From Balneola sp. (GTDB lineage Bacteria; Bacteroidota; Rhodothermia; Balneolales; Balneolaceae), in NCBI GenBank assembly GCA_017640785.1, contig JAEPPZ010000011.1:1-64000 (forward strand): a stretch of 64,000 nt of DNA, in the 5' to 3' direction. Below are positions 18,937 through 28,122 of the stretch, piece after piece. The position numbers and the translations under genes were made by a program. The stretch's first letter is position 1. Every line of letters begins with the position of its first letter. The notes under the pieces are model-generated. The model was not told the DNA's origin. It did no database searches and saw nothing but the letters and a program-made list of their open reading frames with translations.

Positions 18937-20038
18937 CAATTGTCTTACCGCGCGGAGTACCTTCGCGTATTGCCAACTGTCCACATCCCGCATCAATATC
19001 ATCGCCACGACTTCTCCTAACTGTAGCACGTACTTCATTTCTGGAGAGTTCCTTCATGAACTTATTTAACCGCTCTTCACGAGCACGATGTAAGGCTACT
19101 CCGGCAACATTATTGTACATGATGATATTTACCTTACTCGGTGCCCACTTCACAATTCGGGCAAGATTTCGGGCGTCTTCTTTGGAATCGTTGAATTCAT
19201 CAAATAATAAATATTCGTAAGTAATCGGGCGCTCTGTTTTTCTGTAATAATGACGAACGGCTTCTTCCAGACTTTCCAGATTCATAGAACTGTTGATAGG
19301 CATGATCTTGTCACGCTTTTCATCACTGGGTGCGTGAAGAGATATAGCAAGATTAAAAGGCTCTTCATCATCCGCTAGTTTTTTGATCTGTTTAGTCAGC
19401 CCAACAGTAGACACGGTAATTCGCTTTGGGGAAAGCTCAATGCCAAGCGGATCGGAAATAATAGAAGCAGAATTCACTACTGTTTTATAATTATGTAATG
19501 GTTCTCCCATTCCCATATAAACAATGTTTGTGATCTTTTTATCGTATTCCTTCAAAGAAACTTCATTGATATATTGGACCTGATCCACAACTTCGCCATG
19601 ACTAAGGTTTCGGAAGAATCCCATCTTTCCGGTTGCACAGAAAGCACATCCAAAAACACATCCAACCTGAGAAGACACGCAAACGGTTAATCTGTTGGCA
19701 ACACCATCGTCGTAAAAATCCGGAATCAAAACAGCTTCAACTTTATAGTCTTTATCTTCATCAGCCAGCTTGAAAAGAAATTTTATAGTACCGTCTTTAG
19801 ATTTTTGCTGATCAGAAAGTTGAATGCGATTTATGTAAGCAACTTCATTCAGTTTTGTCCTTAGGTCTTTTGACAAGTTGGTCATTTCTTCGAAAGAAGA
19901 AGCGCCTTTCTGGTACAGCCACTGAAAGATCTGATCGGTTCTGAAGCGGGGCAAACCCAATTCAGAACAAAAGTCTGACAGTTCTGCTTTAGTGAGTGAT
20001 TTAAGATCGGTTTTTGGGGAAGTATCTACTGATGTCAT
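18929..20038 (-). CDS. rlmN: Dual-specificity rRNA/tRNA adenine C2-methyltransferase RlmN
   Basis: Radical SAM enzyme that methylates C2 of A2503 in 23S rRNA and A37 in some tRNAs. 369 residues. The cluster motif CVFGCAFC has Cys127, 131 and 134. YMGMGEPLHNY, RRSRGDDIDAGCGQL with the second catalytic cysteine (Cys352), and the ITVSTVG motif are present. The conserved Cys120 belongs to the N-terminal TVCVSSQVGC stretch. It is full length with no oddities, and convergent with the GT4 gene. Confidence 0.97.
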   Translation of the reverse strand: MTSVDTSPKTDLKSLTKAELSDFCSELGLPRFRTDQIFQWLYQKGASSFEEMTNLSKDLRTKLNEVAYINRIQLSDQQKSKDGTIKFLFKLADEDKDYKVEAVLIPDFYDDGVANRLTVCVSSQVGCVFGCAFCATGKMGFFRNLSHGEVVDQVQYINEVSLKEYDKKITNIVYMGMGEPLHNYKTVVNSASIISDPLGIELSPKRITVSTVGLTKQIKKLADDEEPFNLAISLHAPSDEKRDKIMPINSSMNLESLEEAVRHYYRKTERPITYEYLLFDEFNDSKEDARNLARIVKWAPSKVNIIMYNNVAGVALHRAREERLNKFMKELSRNEVRATVRRSRGDDIDAGCGQLAIREGTPRGKTIAK

Positions 20039-20081
20039 AGTGCATTAAAGATAAGCAGAAAGCGTGCCAAGGACTAGAAAC

Positions 20082-20110
20082 AAAAAAGGCGAGCCAAACC
20101 GGTCCGCCTT
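20082..20110 (-). terminator. Terminator of the peroxiredoxin gene
   Basis: Read on the minus strand, an AAGGCGG...CGCCTT hairpin with loop GTTT is followed by TTTTTTG. It lies 22 bases past the peroxiredoxin stop. Confidence 0.75.
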
Positions 20111-20131
20111 AAGATAAAAGCTGCATGGAAT

Positions 20132-20767
20132 TTAGTTGAAAGCCTTTGCCGCCGCCAGAAGAATACCGCCGTCAATTCGTTCTTTATAGTTCGGATTTAC
20201 ATAAGAAAACTTGATAATTCCTTCCTGATCAACAAGAAATACAGCCGGCGCAGGAAGTAAATGATGATCGTATCCGGAATCCTTTTCAATATCGATATCA
20301 TAAGATTTATATCTCTCTACAGTTTTATCATCCATTTTGAAAGCAATTCCAAAGGCTTTGGCAGCCGTCATTGGAGCATCAGATAAAAGTGTGTAGGTCA
20401 ACTCGTTTTTATCCATTGTTTTTTTCAGTAGCTCAGGTCGGTCAGCACTGATCGCAAATACCTTATAGCCTTCCTTGGCCAGATCATCTTCGATTTTTTT
20501 CAGATCGGCAAGGTGACTGTTGCAATAAGGGCACCATCCACCTCTGTAAAAGACAAATATAGTAGGTTGATCTTTTACGATATCTCTCAGATTCAGGTTT
20601 TCACCGTCAGTATTTTTCACAGATACATCAGGGATGGTTGAACTTATAAGTACCGGATTTACTTCTTCGGCCGACATCGCGTAATCCTGAGCTGTTGAGA
20701 AAGTCGAAATAAGCAAAACGAAGGTTAAAACAGAGAAAAAGTAGATACTATATTTGCGTAAAGTCAT
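20132..20767 (-). CDS. Exported AhpC/TSA-type peroxiredoxin-like protein
   Basis: 211 residues. The N-terminal signal peptide (~1-27, ending FSTAQ) places it in the periplasm or at a membrane. Thioredoxin-fold domain with FVFYRGGWCPYCNSHL (~73), where CPYC replaces the classical peroxiredoxin PxxxTxxC. It is an AhpC/TSA-family thiol oxidoreductase that could reduce peroxides or disulphides. The partner reductase is unknown. It is transcribed away from mscS, with a shared 94-base spacer. Confidence 0.85.
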   Translation of the reverse strand: MTLRKYSIYFFSVLTFVLLISTFSTAQDYAMSAEEVNPVLISSTIPDVSVKNTDGENLNLRDIVKDQPTIFVFYRGGWCPYCNSHLADLKKIEDDLAKEGYKVFAISADRPELLKKTMDKNELTYTLLSDAPMTAAKAFGIAFKMDDKTVERYKSYDIDIEKDSGYDHHLLPAPAVFLVDQEGIIKFSYVNPNYKERIDGGILLAAAKAFN

Positions 20768-20836
20768 TGTTAGTCAGCTATTTATGATTGTTTGGAACAT
20801 TTTGTATTAGAAAATCATTGTAATAATTATAAAGAC

Positions 20837-20844
20837 TAACTTTG
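20837..20844 (+). promoter_or_regulatory. Candidate -7 element (TAACTTTG) for the mechanosensitive channel gene
   Basis: TAACTTTG matches TAnnTTTG exactly and lies 17 bases before the ATG. A TTG at 20818-20820 is the nearest -33-like element, with spacing shorter than ideal. Confidence 0.45.
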
Positions 20845-20861
20845 TAACAAGAATATAAAAT

Positions 20862-21767
20862 ATGAATTTGGAAGAAGGGTACAGCCTAATAACTGAGAAA
20901 TTACAAGAATGGTTGAATTCAGCCATTGAGATGTTGCCAAATCTGGCGGTAGCAATACTGGTATTAATAATTTTCTACTTTATTGCCAGTCTGATAAAAA
21001 GGTATGCAGGTAAACTTCTGCATAAAGTAACTACCAATAAAACAATTGTGGGATTAGCCCAAACTGTTTTAGGAGTAGCTGTAATTGGTGCCGGTGTATT
21101 TATCGCATTAGGAGTTCTGAACCTAGACGGAACAGTAACCAGTCTGCTTGCAGGTGCAGGTATAATTGGATTGGCTTTAGGTTTCGCATTTCAGGATATA
21201 GCGGCGAATTTCATTTCAGGTATTTTACTATCTGTTCGACATCCGTTTGGTATTGGAGATATCATTGACAGTAATGGTTATCTGGGAACTGTTCAGAAAT
21301 TGAACTTGAGAAACACTATCATTAAAACCCCTCAAGGGCAAATTGTATACATTCCGAATAAGGAAGTGTACGAGAACCCGTTTATGAACTATACCAAAAA
21401 TGGAGAACGAAGAATAGATCTTCAATGTGGTGTTTCTTATGGGGATGATCTGGAGAAAGCCAGAAAAATCACACTGGAAGCAATTAACAATCTTGAAGGA
21501 ATTGATAAGAACAGAGATGTTGAATTTTTCTATGAAGAATTTGGCGGAAGCTCTATCAATTATGTTGTTCGTTTTTGGGTAGATTTCAGAACCTTACCGG
21601 ATTTTTGGTCACCAAGAAGTGAAGCAATTATGGCGATCAAAAAAGCATATGACGAAAACGATATTATGATCCCATTCCCAATCAGAACATTAGATTTCGG
21701 AATAAGAGGTGGAGAAAAACTAAATTCTGTGCTTAAAAGCGGATCAGATCTATCTTCTGAATCTTAA
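20862..21767 (+). CDS. Small-conductance mechanosensitive channel (MscS family)
   Basis: 301 residues. Three N-terminal membrane helices (~27-45, 64-84, 88-110) precede the Gly/Ala-rich pore helix GLALGFAFQDIAANFISGILL. The MscS beta domain signature follows (FGIGDIIDSNGYLGTVQKLNLRNT, split ~130-150; IVYIPNKEVYENP ~165), then the alpha/beta C-terminal domain. It opens on membrane tension to release solutes under hypo-osmotic shock. Length and layout are those of canonical MscS. Confidence 0.94.
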   Translation: MNLEEGYSLITEKLQEWLNSAIEMLPNLAVAILVLIIFYFIASLIKRYAGKLLHKVTTNKTIVGLAQTVLGVAVIGAGVFIALGVLNLDGTVTSLLAGAGIIGLALGFAFQDIAANFISGILLSVRHPFGIGDIIDSNGYLGTVQKLNLRNTIIKTPQGQIVYIPNKEVYENPFMNYTKNGERRIDLQCGVSYGDDLEKARKITLEAINNLEGIDKNRDVEFFYEEFGGSSINYVVRFWVDFRTLPDFWSPRSEAIMAIKKAYDENDIMIPFPIRTLDFGIRGGEKLNSVLKSGSDLSSES

Positions 21768-21770
21768 AAC

Positions 21771-23033
21771 TTAAAGCCGACTGTTTACTACGTTGTTGTA
21801 AACAGATCCAAAATTGATCTCGAAACCAAAAGAGGCACCAAAATTATATGAGGTCGCCTGGTTTCGAAGATTCAATAAAACTTCGGCGTCAGAAGCATCT
21901 CCGGCAGGGATTGATAGCTGATCATTGATTATGGAATATCTACCGGAAGCTGAAAAACTAAGCAGACGTGAGACTCGCATATTTATTCTGAGATTGAAGT
22001 CGAGCCTGTTTTTCGAGAAATCATGCATATAATTTCCGGCGGTTATTCGCCCATCAATACCTCCCCACGCTTGGGTGAATTGAGTATTAATAGAAATTTC
22101 TTGCCTAAGAAGGAATTCTTCAGTTTTGTTGAAAATAGTTGTATCGGAATAAAAATTTTGTTCAGCGAGCATTCCGTATCGGAAAGTAACTTCCCTTCTG
22201 GCAAATTCAGAATAGGGGAATAAACTGTATTCTATGGATGGTGTTGCTCCTATTCTTAAATCTAAATTATTTTGGGTTGAAGACCTTCCTCTTGCGTAAC
22301 CCCCAATAGTCCAGTGCTCAGATAAGCTTTTGGCTACTAAACCATATACATTTTGGTCTTCGGTTATAAATGTGTCTGTTTCTTTGTTTCCTAAAGAATC
22401 TTCATTTACAAACTGTCTGTTTCTGTAGTTTTGCCAGTATTCAAAGCGTACTTTCCAGTTTTCTGTGGTTCGTTGAGCTTCAAAATTTCCGTTAATCCGG
22501 TAATCTTTTTTTGATTCCTCGCCACTAAAATTAGTACTTGCTCCGAGTTCAAAATTCCATCCATTCCATGGATCTACAATTTCTTCAGTTGTTGTTGTTC
22601 TGTTATCCTGTGTACCAACATAACTTACTTCCAGATCTGTAATGATATCTTTTTCAGATAAGTAATTTATAAGACCTAGTTTCACATACTTAACTAACCT
22701 ATTTCTCATAAGTTCATTAGTATCAGATTGAGGCGAAATAAACAGTATGGTATTATCTTCACCTTCAAACTCTCCTAAACCAATGTAATCAAGAGTGAAC
22801 TGATAGCCTCCTCCTCCTGTTCTTTGCAAAGTAACAAGCAATTGAACTTCAGCCACACTTTGGTCTCTAACAAAGTTTACATAGTTGATCTCACTGCGTA
22901 CAAAATCATCGTCACAACCTCTGCAGTCAATATATACAGTTAATGTTGAGTTATTAATTTGTGCAATAAGAGAAGTTGGTACAGCAAAAAATAGTAATAG
23001 AAAAAGCGCAAGAAGCCTCTGTTTAAAGGGCAT
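21771..23033 (-). CDS. Conserved exported protein of unknown function, probable outer-membrane beta-barrel
   Basis: 420 residues. Signal peptide ~1-24 (ending SLIAQ). Residues 30-150 form a domain opening with YIDCRGCDDDFVRSEINYVN, then VRDQSVAEVQLLVTLQRTGGGG and YTLDYIGLGEFEG-like text. I have seen this CxxCD...RxEI..V.FVRD pattern in uncharacterised proteins of several phyla. Residues ~155-420 alternate hydrophobic/polar beta strands rich in aromatic residues (WNFELGASTNFSGEE, NWKVRFEYWQNYRNR, TSYNFGASFGFEINFG), as in an outer-membrane barrel. It is a lone gene, convergent with mscS. I do not assign a function. Confidence 0.72.
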   Translation of the reverse strand: MPFKQRLLALFLLLFFAVPTSLIAQINNSTLTVYIDCRGCDDDFVRSEINYVNFVRDQSVAEVQLLVTLQRTGGGGYQFTLDYIGLGEFEGEDNTILFISPQSDTNELMRNRLVKYVKLGLINYLSEKDIITDLEVSYVGTQDNRTTTTEEIVDPWNGWNFELGASTNFSGEESKKDYRINGNFEAQRTTENWKVRFEYWQNYRNRQFVNEDSLGNKETDTFITEDQNVYGLVAKSLSEHWTIGGYARGRSSTQNNLDLRIGATPSIEYSLFPYSEFARREVTFRYGMLAEQNFYSDTTIFNKTEEFLLRQEISINTQFTQAWGGIDGRITAGNYMHDFSKNRLDFNLRINMRVSRLLSFSASGRYSIINDQLSIPAGDASDAEVLLNLRNQATSYNFGASFGFEINFGSVYNNVVNSRL

Positions 23034-23135
23034 TTGTTAGTTTTTGGAGGAAAAATTTACAAACTTAAATTTAAGGAGTTGTCCGATTTATTGGTACAAA
23101 AAGTTTATAAAGGGATGTAAAAAATAGGAAAGCGA

Positions 23136-23885
23136 TTAATGCCCCAGAAGTACTTGAAACGCACTCATTCCAAGTATTGCTAAGGTAACCCAGAGCCCGA
23201 TAGTATGAGGTTTGCATTTTTCCAGCGCTTCAGGAACAAGATCAGCGAAAACCATCCAGATCATTGCTCCGGCAGCAAAACCTAATCCAAAAGGAAGATA
23301 CTCTCTGAAAGTTTCAACAAAAAGAAAAGCGGGTATAGCCATTAGAGGTTGAGGTAAACTCGAAAAGATGCTCCACCAGATAGCTTTCATGGGCGAAGTC
23401 CCGTTCGGAACCATAACAAGGCTAATAGCCAAACCTTCCGGAATATTATGAATGGCAATTGCGATAGCTATAAAAGCTCCAAATTCCATCGTGCTGGCAA
23501 ATGAAACTCCCACACTTACACCTTCTGCAAAAGAATGTACAGTCATGATCCCCAAAAAGATCAGCATCTGTTTTCTTTTTCCACCAACAACATCTTCCAA
23601 GCCGGGCGTGGAGCGTCCTTCCAACCACTTGTTGGCTAGAACGACCAGAATTACTCCGGCAAGCATTCCTGCTATTGTCATCCATTCGCTTTCATTATAG
23701 CCTTCAAAGATGAGGCTGTAGCTGGCAGCAAGCATCAACCCGGCGGCAACAGCATTTGATTTGCCCAGAAAGGAATCAGAAATTTTATCTATAAAAAAGA
23801 AAGGCAGTGCACCCAGTCCCGTTGCGAGGGCAGTGATCAATGCATAAATAAATACTTGAACAACGGGTAAGTCGATCCATTCCAT
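23136..23885 (-). CDS. ZIP family divalent metal transporter
   Basis: 249 residues with about eight membrane segments. The ZIP metal-binding motifs are intact: HSFAEGVSVGVSF in helix 4 and HNIPEGLAISLVM in helix 5. It moves Zn2+ or another divalent cation into the cytoplasm; the metal is unknown. The single gene has 250 bp around it without other genes. No Zur-like site was recognised upstream. Confidence 0.92.
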   Translation of the reverse strand: MEWIDLPVVQVFIYALITALATGLGALPFFFIDKISDSFLGKSNAVAAGLMLAASYSLIFEGYNESEWMTIAGMLAGVILVVLANKWLEGRSTPGLEDVVGGKRKQMLIFLGIMTVHSFAEGVSVGVSFASTMEFGAFIAIAIAIHNIPEGLAISLVMVPNGTSPMKAIWWSIFSSLPQPLMAIPAFLFVETFREYLPFGLGFAAGAMIWMVFADLVPEALEKCKPHTIGLWVTLAILGMSAFQVLLGH

Positions 23886-24021
23886 CTCTGAATATATATA
23901 GCTTATGAATTGAAAGCAGGCGATTTTGAAATTTAGAATCGCATTAAATAGAGCTTCATTAAGTCAAAAAAATAAGAGATGAATTTGGTATACTTTGAGT
24001 AATTAATAAATCGGCAGGTGC

Positions 24022-24675
24022 ATGGTAAATCAAAGTCGTCGTTTTGTTCGGCCGCGACAAAAACTGGTTGAATTACTTAAAGAAAAAGGAATCAAAGATC
24101 CGAATGTGCTTATGGCCATCGGTAAGATTCCACGCCATAAACTGGTAGATACAGCTCTTCATCACAGAGCTTATACCGATAGTGCATTACCAATTGGTTT
24201 GGGGCAAACCATCTCTCAGCCTTATACCGTTGCTGCTCAAACAGAGTTGCTGGAATTATCAAAAGGAGATAAGATCCTCGAGATCGGAACAGGATCAGGA
24301 TATCAGTGTATGATACTTTGTGAACTGGGAGCTGAAGTCTACAGTGTAGAGCGACACAATGAATTATATCACCGGGCAAAAGAAGCGATGAAGGAAGAGG
24401 GATATTCGCCACTTCTAAAATCAGGCGACGGAACTCTTGGTTGGGCAACCTATGCTCCTTACGATGGAATTATTGTAACAGCCGGAGCACCGGTAGTGCC
24501 TGATGATCTGATTAAACAGTTGAAAGTCGGAGGAATATTAGTGATTCCGGTTGGAGACGATAAAACGCAGAAAATGCTGAAAATTACAAGAGTATCTGAG
24601 ACTGAATACAAGCAGGATGAGTACGACAATTTTAAATTTGTTCCTTTGATCGGTGAAAAGGGATGGGGAGAATAA
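24022..24675 (+). CDS. pcm: Protein-L-isoaspartate O-methyltransferase
   Basis: Uses SAM to repair isoaspartyl residues in aged proteins. 217 residues, the standard length. Motifs are GLGQTISQPYTVAAQTELL (~56), KILEIGTGSGYQCMIL (SAM-binding, ~83), YSVERHNELYHRAKEA, YDGIIVTAGAPVVPDDLIKQ-like (~150) and GGILVIPVGD. The stop overlaps the start of the DUF368 gene (TAATGA), so the two are co-translated. Confidence 0.96.
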   Translation: MVNQSRRFVRPRQKLVELLKEKGIKDPNVLMAIGKIPRHKLVDTALHHRAYTDSALPIGLGQTISQPYTVAAQTELLELSKGDKILEIGTGSGYQCMILCELGAEVYSVERHNELYHRAKEAMKEEGYSPLLKSGDGTLGWATYAPYDGIIVTAGAPVVPDDLIKQLKVGGILVIPVGDDKTQKMLKITRVSETEYKQDEYDNFKFVPLIGEKGWGE

Positions 24676-25793
24676 TGAGAGATAGCCAAAAGGATAAAAC
24701 CACATTTAAGGAAGCTCCGTTTTTAGTTATTAAAGGTTTTTTGATGGGATCCGCAGATATAGTTCCGGGAGTGAGTGGCGGGACCATGGCTTTGATACTT
24801 GGGATCTATGAAAGATTGTTGAATGCGATCAAAAGTGTAAATGGACCTTTTTTGAAAGCTTTTTTCTCATTTAAATGGAAAGCTGCTTTCAAGGAATTGC
24901 ATATCAAGTTTTTGATCTTCTTGTTTGGAGGGATTTTTGTAGCTCTTGCCTTTTTTACCAAAGTGGTTCCGCTTCAGATTTATATGTTCACACACCCCGA
25001 AATTGTGTATGGACTATTTTTTGGTTTGATATTGGGCTCCATCTACATCTTATACAAAACGCTGAATGAGATCAGTTGGCAGGAAATTCTAATGAGTGTT
25101 GTTGGAATAGGGATCGGGCTTTGGGTCGTTTCGTTGGTTCCGGCAGATACTCCTGAAAATCCGGCTTTTGTGTTTTTAAGTGGTATGATATCTATCTGTG
25201 CAATGATACTTCCGGGAATTTCAGGTTCGTATTTACTTCTTATCATGCGGAAATACGATTATCTGCTTTCAAATATTGGGATGATAGGCGGTTCGGAAAC
25301 CATGGATGGAATTATTGGATTATTGCCATTCTTACTGGGGGCCGTAGTTGGACTCGCAGCTTTCTCGAGGTTTTTATCATGGTTGCTCGGGAAATATCAT
25401 TCGCAAACTATTTCAGTGTTAATTGGATTTTTGATCGGTTCACTTTTTGTGATCTGGCCATATCAGAACAGAGAGTTTGTTGAGCAAGTGAGAGATACTG
25501 AAGAGATCGAATATACCAGTGAACGAGCGCAAGAATTGATGAGCTCGGAGGTCAACGAAAATCTACCTGAATATCAAAGGATTGGAAAGGTAATTAATCC
25601 TGATGCTCAATTTGACGAGTTTAAAAAGGTAGAAGTTGAGACGGTTAAAAAGAAGATGATCAAGTCGAACCCGTTTTTTCCCGGGATAAGTGAAAACTCC
25701 GATCCGGAGACCAATGTTTGGGGAGGAGTGATTGGAATTTTGATCGGAATGATGATGGTTGGTGGATTAGATTATTTACGAGAGAAAAGCTAA
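24675..25793 (+). CDS. DUF368 family polyprenyl-phosphate transporter (PopT-like)
   Basis: 372 residues from ATG 24675, which has GGGGAG five bases upstream; an ATG at 24663 is in frame but lies inside pcm. About nine membrane segments. The family signature GFLMGSADIVPGVSGGTMALI opens the protein (~18) and is echoed by MISICAMILPGISGSYLLLIM (~170). Members of DUF368 (PopT) were recently shown to recycle undecaprenyl phosphate across the membrane. A charged insert (~275-335) precedes the last helix. Four-base overlap region with pcm. Confidence 0.88.
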   Translation: MRDSQKDKTTFKEAPFLVIKGFLMGSADIVPGVSGGTMALILGIYERLLNAIKSVNGPFLKAFFSFKWKAAFKELHIKFLIFLFGGIFVALAFFTKVVPLQIYMFTHPEIVYGLFFGLILGSIYILYKTLNEISWQEILMSVVGIGIGLWVVSLVPADTPENPAFVFLSGMISICAMILPGISGSYLLLIMRKYDYLLSNIGMIGGSETMDGIIGLLPFLLGAVVGLAAFSRFLSWLLGKYHSQTISVLIGFLIGSLFVIWPYQNREFVEQVRDTEEIEYTSERAQELMSSEVNENLPEYQRIGKVINPDAQFDEFKKVEVETVKKKMIKSNPFFPGISENSDPETNVWGGVIGILIGMMMVGGLDYLREKS

Positions 25794-25873
25794 GCGCATC
25801 TAAGCATATTAGAACTAGAAACTTTATAAGCTGTATCGGATACTATTAGTAAATAGAATCAAATATTGCGTAT

Positions 25874-26872
25874 ATGAAGATCTCGAAAGTACTTATTCCA
25901 ACCGATTTTTCAGAAAATTCAAAAAAAGCGCTCAAGGCTTTAAGGATTTTTATAGACCTCTTTGAATGTAAAGCAGATCTTATTCATGTAGTACCGTTGT
26001 CAGCTTATTTAAATGACAGCATAAGTAAACTAGGACTTCCTTTGGATATGGGAGATGATATCTATCCTAAGATCGCAGAAGATGCAAAAAAGAGGCTACA
26101 GGCTTTTTCTGAAGAATATCTGGATAAAAATTCGTCGGGTGACTTAATCGTCGAAATAGATAGAAAAGCCTCCAATTCAATTTTACATCATGCCGAAAAT
26201 GGTAATTACGACATGATAATTATGAGTGCCAGAGGTGGAGATGCAACAGATTTTCTTCACGGAAGCACTACAGAAAAAGTAGTACGAAACTCAAAAATTC
26301 CGGTTTTGGCACTGAGTAATGAATTCCATTACGATAAAATTAAAACAATTTTGGTTCCTACGGATATATCAGACTTTTCTTTTGAAGTAGTTCCCGTAGC
26401 TTTTGAGATGGCCAATAAATTTAATGCCAGTCTCAATTTTCTGAATATTGTGGAACTATATAACTCCGGAATGTTTATGGAGTCGATGCATTCTCAGGAA
26501 TATTCAGGGAAAATAAATTCATTCAATAAAGAGAATTTGTATTCCGGCTTGATGGAGAGGTTAGAGAAGTTCTTTAAAGAAAATGCTCTGGACCAGTTTT
26601 CAATAAAAAGAAATGAGGAGCCTTTTTATGATGAGATCGTTAAGACTAACGGGACAGAGAGTATCTCAATACCGGTTAGAACAGTAATTAAGAAAGGAAT
26701 GGTAGCTCATGATGATATCATCGACTATGCAAATGATTATGCCGATATGGTAATAATGAGTACACATGGAAGAACAGGCCTTTCAAGATTTTTCCTTGGA
26801 TCTACAGCCGAGAAGATCACAAGAAACCTTGAATCACCATTATTAACACTGAAGCCGGAACCAAAGCATTAG
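25874..26872 (+). CDS. Tandem-domain universal stress protein
   Basis: 332 residues with two UspA domains (1-150 and ~155-332). Each starts with a VLIPTDFSENS / ILVPTDISDFS strand. The C-terminal domain carries the nucleotide-binding pattern MSTHGRTGLSRFFLGSTAEKI (~293), and the first a related MSARGGDATDFLHGSTTEKV (~110). Cytoplasmic stress or ATP-binding role; targets unknown. The neighbouring gene at 27072 is a clear paralogue (PTDFSE..K.ALK, LIHVVP, KLGLPLDMGDDIYPK / KMGLPFDMDKDLYPK), so this is a local duplication. Confidence 0.92.
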   Translation: MKISKVLIPTDFSENSKKALKALRIFIDLFECKADLIHVVPLSAYLNDSISKLGLPLDMGDDIYPKIAEDAKKRLQAFSEEYLDKNSSGDLIVEIDRKASNSILHHAENGNYDMIIMSARGGDATDFLHGSTTEKVVRNSKIPVLALSNEFHYDKIKTILVPTDISDFSFEVVPVAFEMANKFNASLNFLNIVELYNSGMFMESMHSQEYSGKINSFNKENLYSGLMERLEKFFKENALDQFSIKRNEEPFYDEIVKTNGTESISIPVRTVIKKGMVAHDDIIDYANDYADMVIMSTHGRTGLSRFFLGSTAEKITRNLESPLLTLKPEPKH

Positions 26873-27071
26873 GATTATCAGTTAAAGTCAATTTCCTGTG
26901 TTCGCATCAACATCATGGAGAGGCTTCCCCGTAATTCTGATCGGGTAGTTATAGTAAGCGGTTTAGATATGTTGAGGAGGAAAAGCCAGGCAAAGCTAAA
27001 AGAGGTCTTCATCAATTCTTCATTTTCTTTTATTACCATTATGTACATCCATTACATAAAAGGAGGTAATT

Positions 27072-28055
27072 ATGAAAGTCAACAGAATTCTCATCCCAAC
27101 CGACTTTTCCGAACAATCAAAATCTGCGTTAAAGCTAGCAGGTTTCTTCACCAAAATTTATGGATCTACCATCGACCTTATCCATATTGTGCCATTCAGT
27201 TTGTATATGAGTGAAAGCATGGATAAAATGGGGCTTCCCTTCGATATGGACAAAGATCTATATCCCAAAGTAGTTGAAAAGGCTAAATCGGAGTTAGATG
27301 AATTAGCATCCGACTTTATAATGGAGAAATATCTGGGTAAAACTCATGTTCAGGTAGATAGAAAACCTTCTTCTGCTATCGCTGAATTTGCGAATAAAGA
27401 AGGGTATGACCTGATCCTTATGAGTGCAAAAGGAGCTCATGAGACAAACTTCTTTAAAGGAAGTATCACCGATAAAGTGATTAGGAAGGCACATGCGCCG
27501 GTATTTACTGTGAGTAGAAAATATACAAGTAGCGGGTTTGAAAGAATTGTAACAGCGATAGATCTATCAGAGCATTCTTTAGCATCGCTTGCCCTGTCAG
27601 TAGAGCTTACGTACCAATTCGATACTACATTAAAACTGCTCTATGTTAACCAATTATATTCTTCCGAGGGATATGGATTTGTAGCACCTACAGTAGGTAT
27701 ATCAAATGAGGACAGCAATCTATTATTTCAGAAAAGGCTTGATGATTACTTTAATGCAAATAAGGAACTTGGTTTGTCACTCCAAAAGACAAAACAAGAG
27801 TTTGAGTATAGAATCATAAAAAATGATGGAGCTTCAAGCATCTCTGTGCCGGTTCATTTGGAAGTAGTGCCCGGAATATCCGTACCCTACGAGATTACAG
27901 AATATGCCAACAAACATGCAGACTTGTTAATTATGACAACTCATGGTAGAACCGGAATAAAGAGAGTTTTAATGGGATCGACAGCAGCCCAAGTTGTTCA
28001 ACAAGTAGATGTATCTATGTTAACAATACGTCCCGATAATTTTAAGTTGGGCTGA
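27072..28055 (+). CDS. Tandem-domain universal stress protein (paralogue of the preceding gene)
   Basis: 327 residues and two UspA domains, with RILIPTDFSEQSKSALK at the start, LMSAKGAHETNFFKGSITDKV (~114) and MTTHGRTGIKRVLMGSTAAQVV (~293). The start is fixed by a very strong AAAGGAGGTAATT directly before the ATG. A 199-bp spacer separates it from its paralogue, so it may have its own promoter. A 9-bp-stem terminator follows at 28086. Confidence 0.92.
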   Translation: MKVNRILIPTDFSEQSKSALKLAGFFTKIYGSTIDLIHIVPFSLYMSESMDKMGLPFDMDKDLYPKVVEKAKSELDELASDFIMEKYLGKTHVQVDRKPSSAIAEFANKEGYDLILMSAKGAHETNFFKGSITDKVIRKAHAPVFTVSRKYTSSGFERIVTAIDLSEHSLASLALSVELTYQFDTTLKLLYVNQLYSSEGYGFVAPTVGISNEDSNLLFQKRLDDYFNANKELGLSLQKTKQEFEYRIIKNDGASSISVPVHLEVVPGISVPYEITEYANKHADLLIMTTHGRTGIKRVLMGSTAAQVVQQVDVSMLTIRPDNFKLG

Positions 28056-28085
28056 TATTTTTTAAAATCTAACTAATGGAAAGTG

Positions 28086-28122
28086 CTAACAGCTTTAAAT
28101 TTTGAGCTGTTAGTTCCTTTTC
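28086..28122 (+). terminator. Terminator after the universal stress protein genes
   Basis: Perfect CTAACAGCT / AGCTGTTAG stem with a 10-base loop, followed by TTCCTTTTC. It overlaps the stop of the convergent gene and may serve both directions. Confidence 0.65.

Noticed and set aside
26915-27214. A 99-codon frame between the two universal stress proteins
   Set aside because: It runs out of frame through the start of the second stress protein and its strong ribosome site, and has no recognisable domain.
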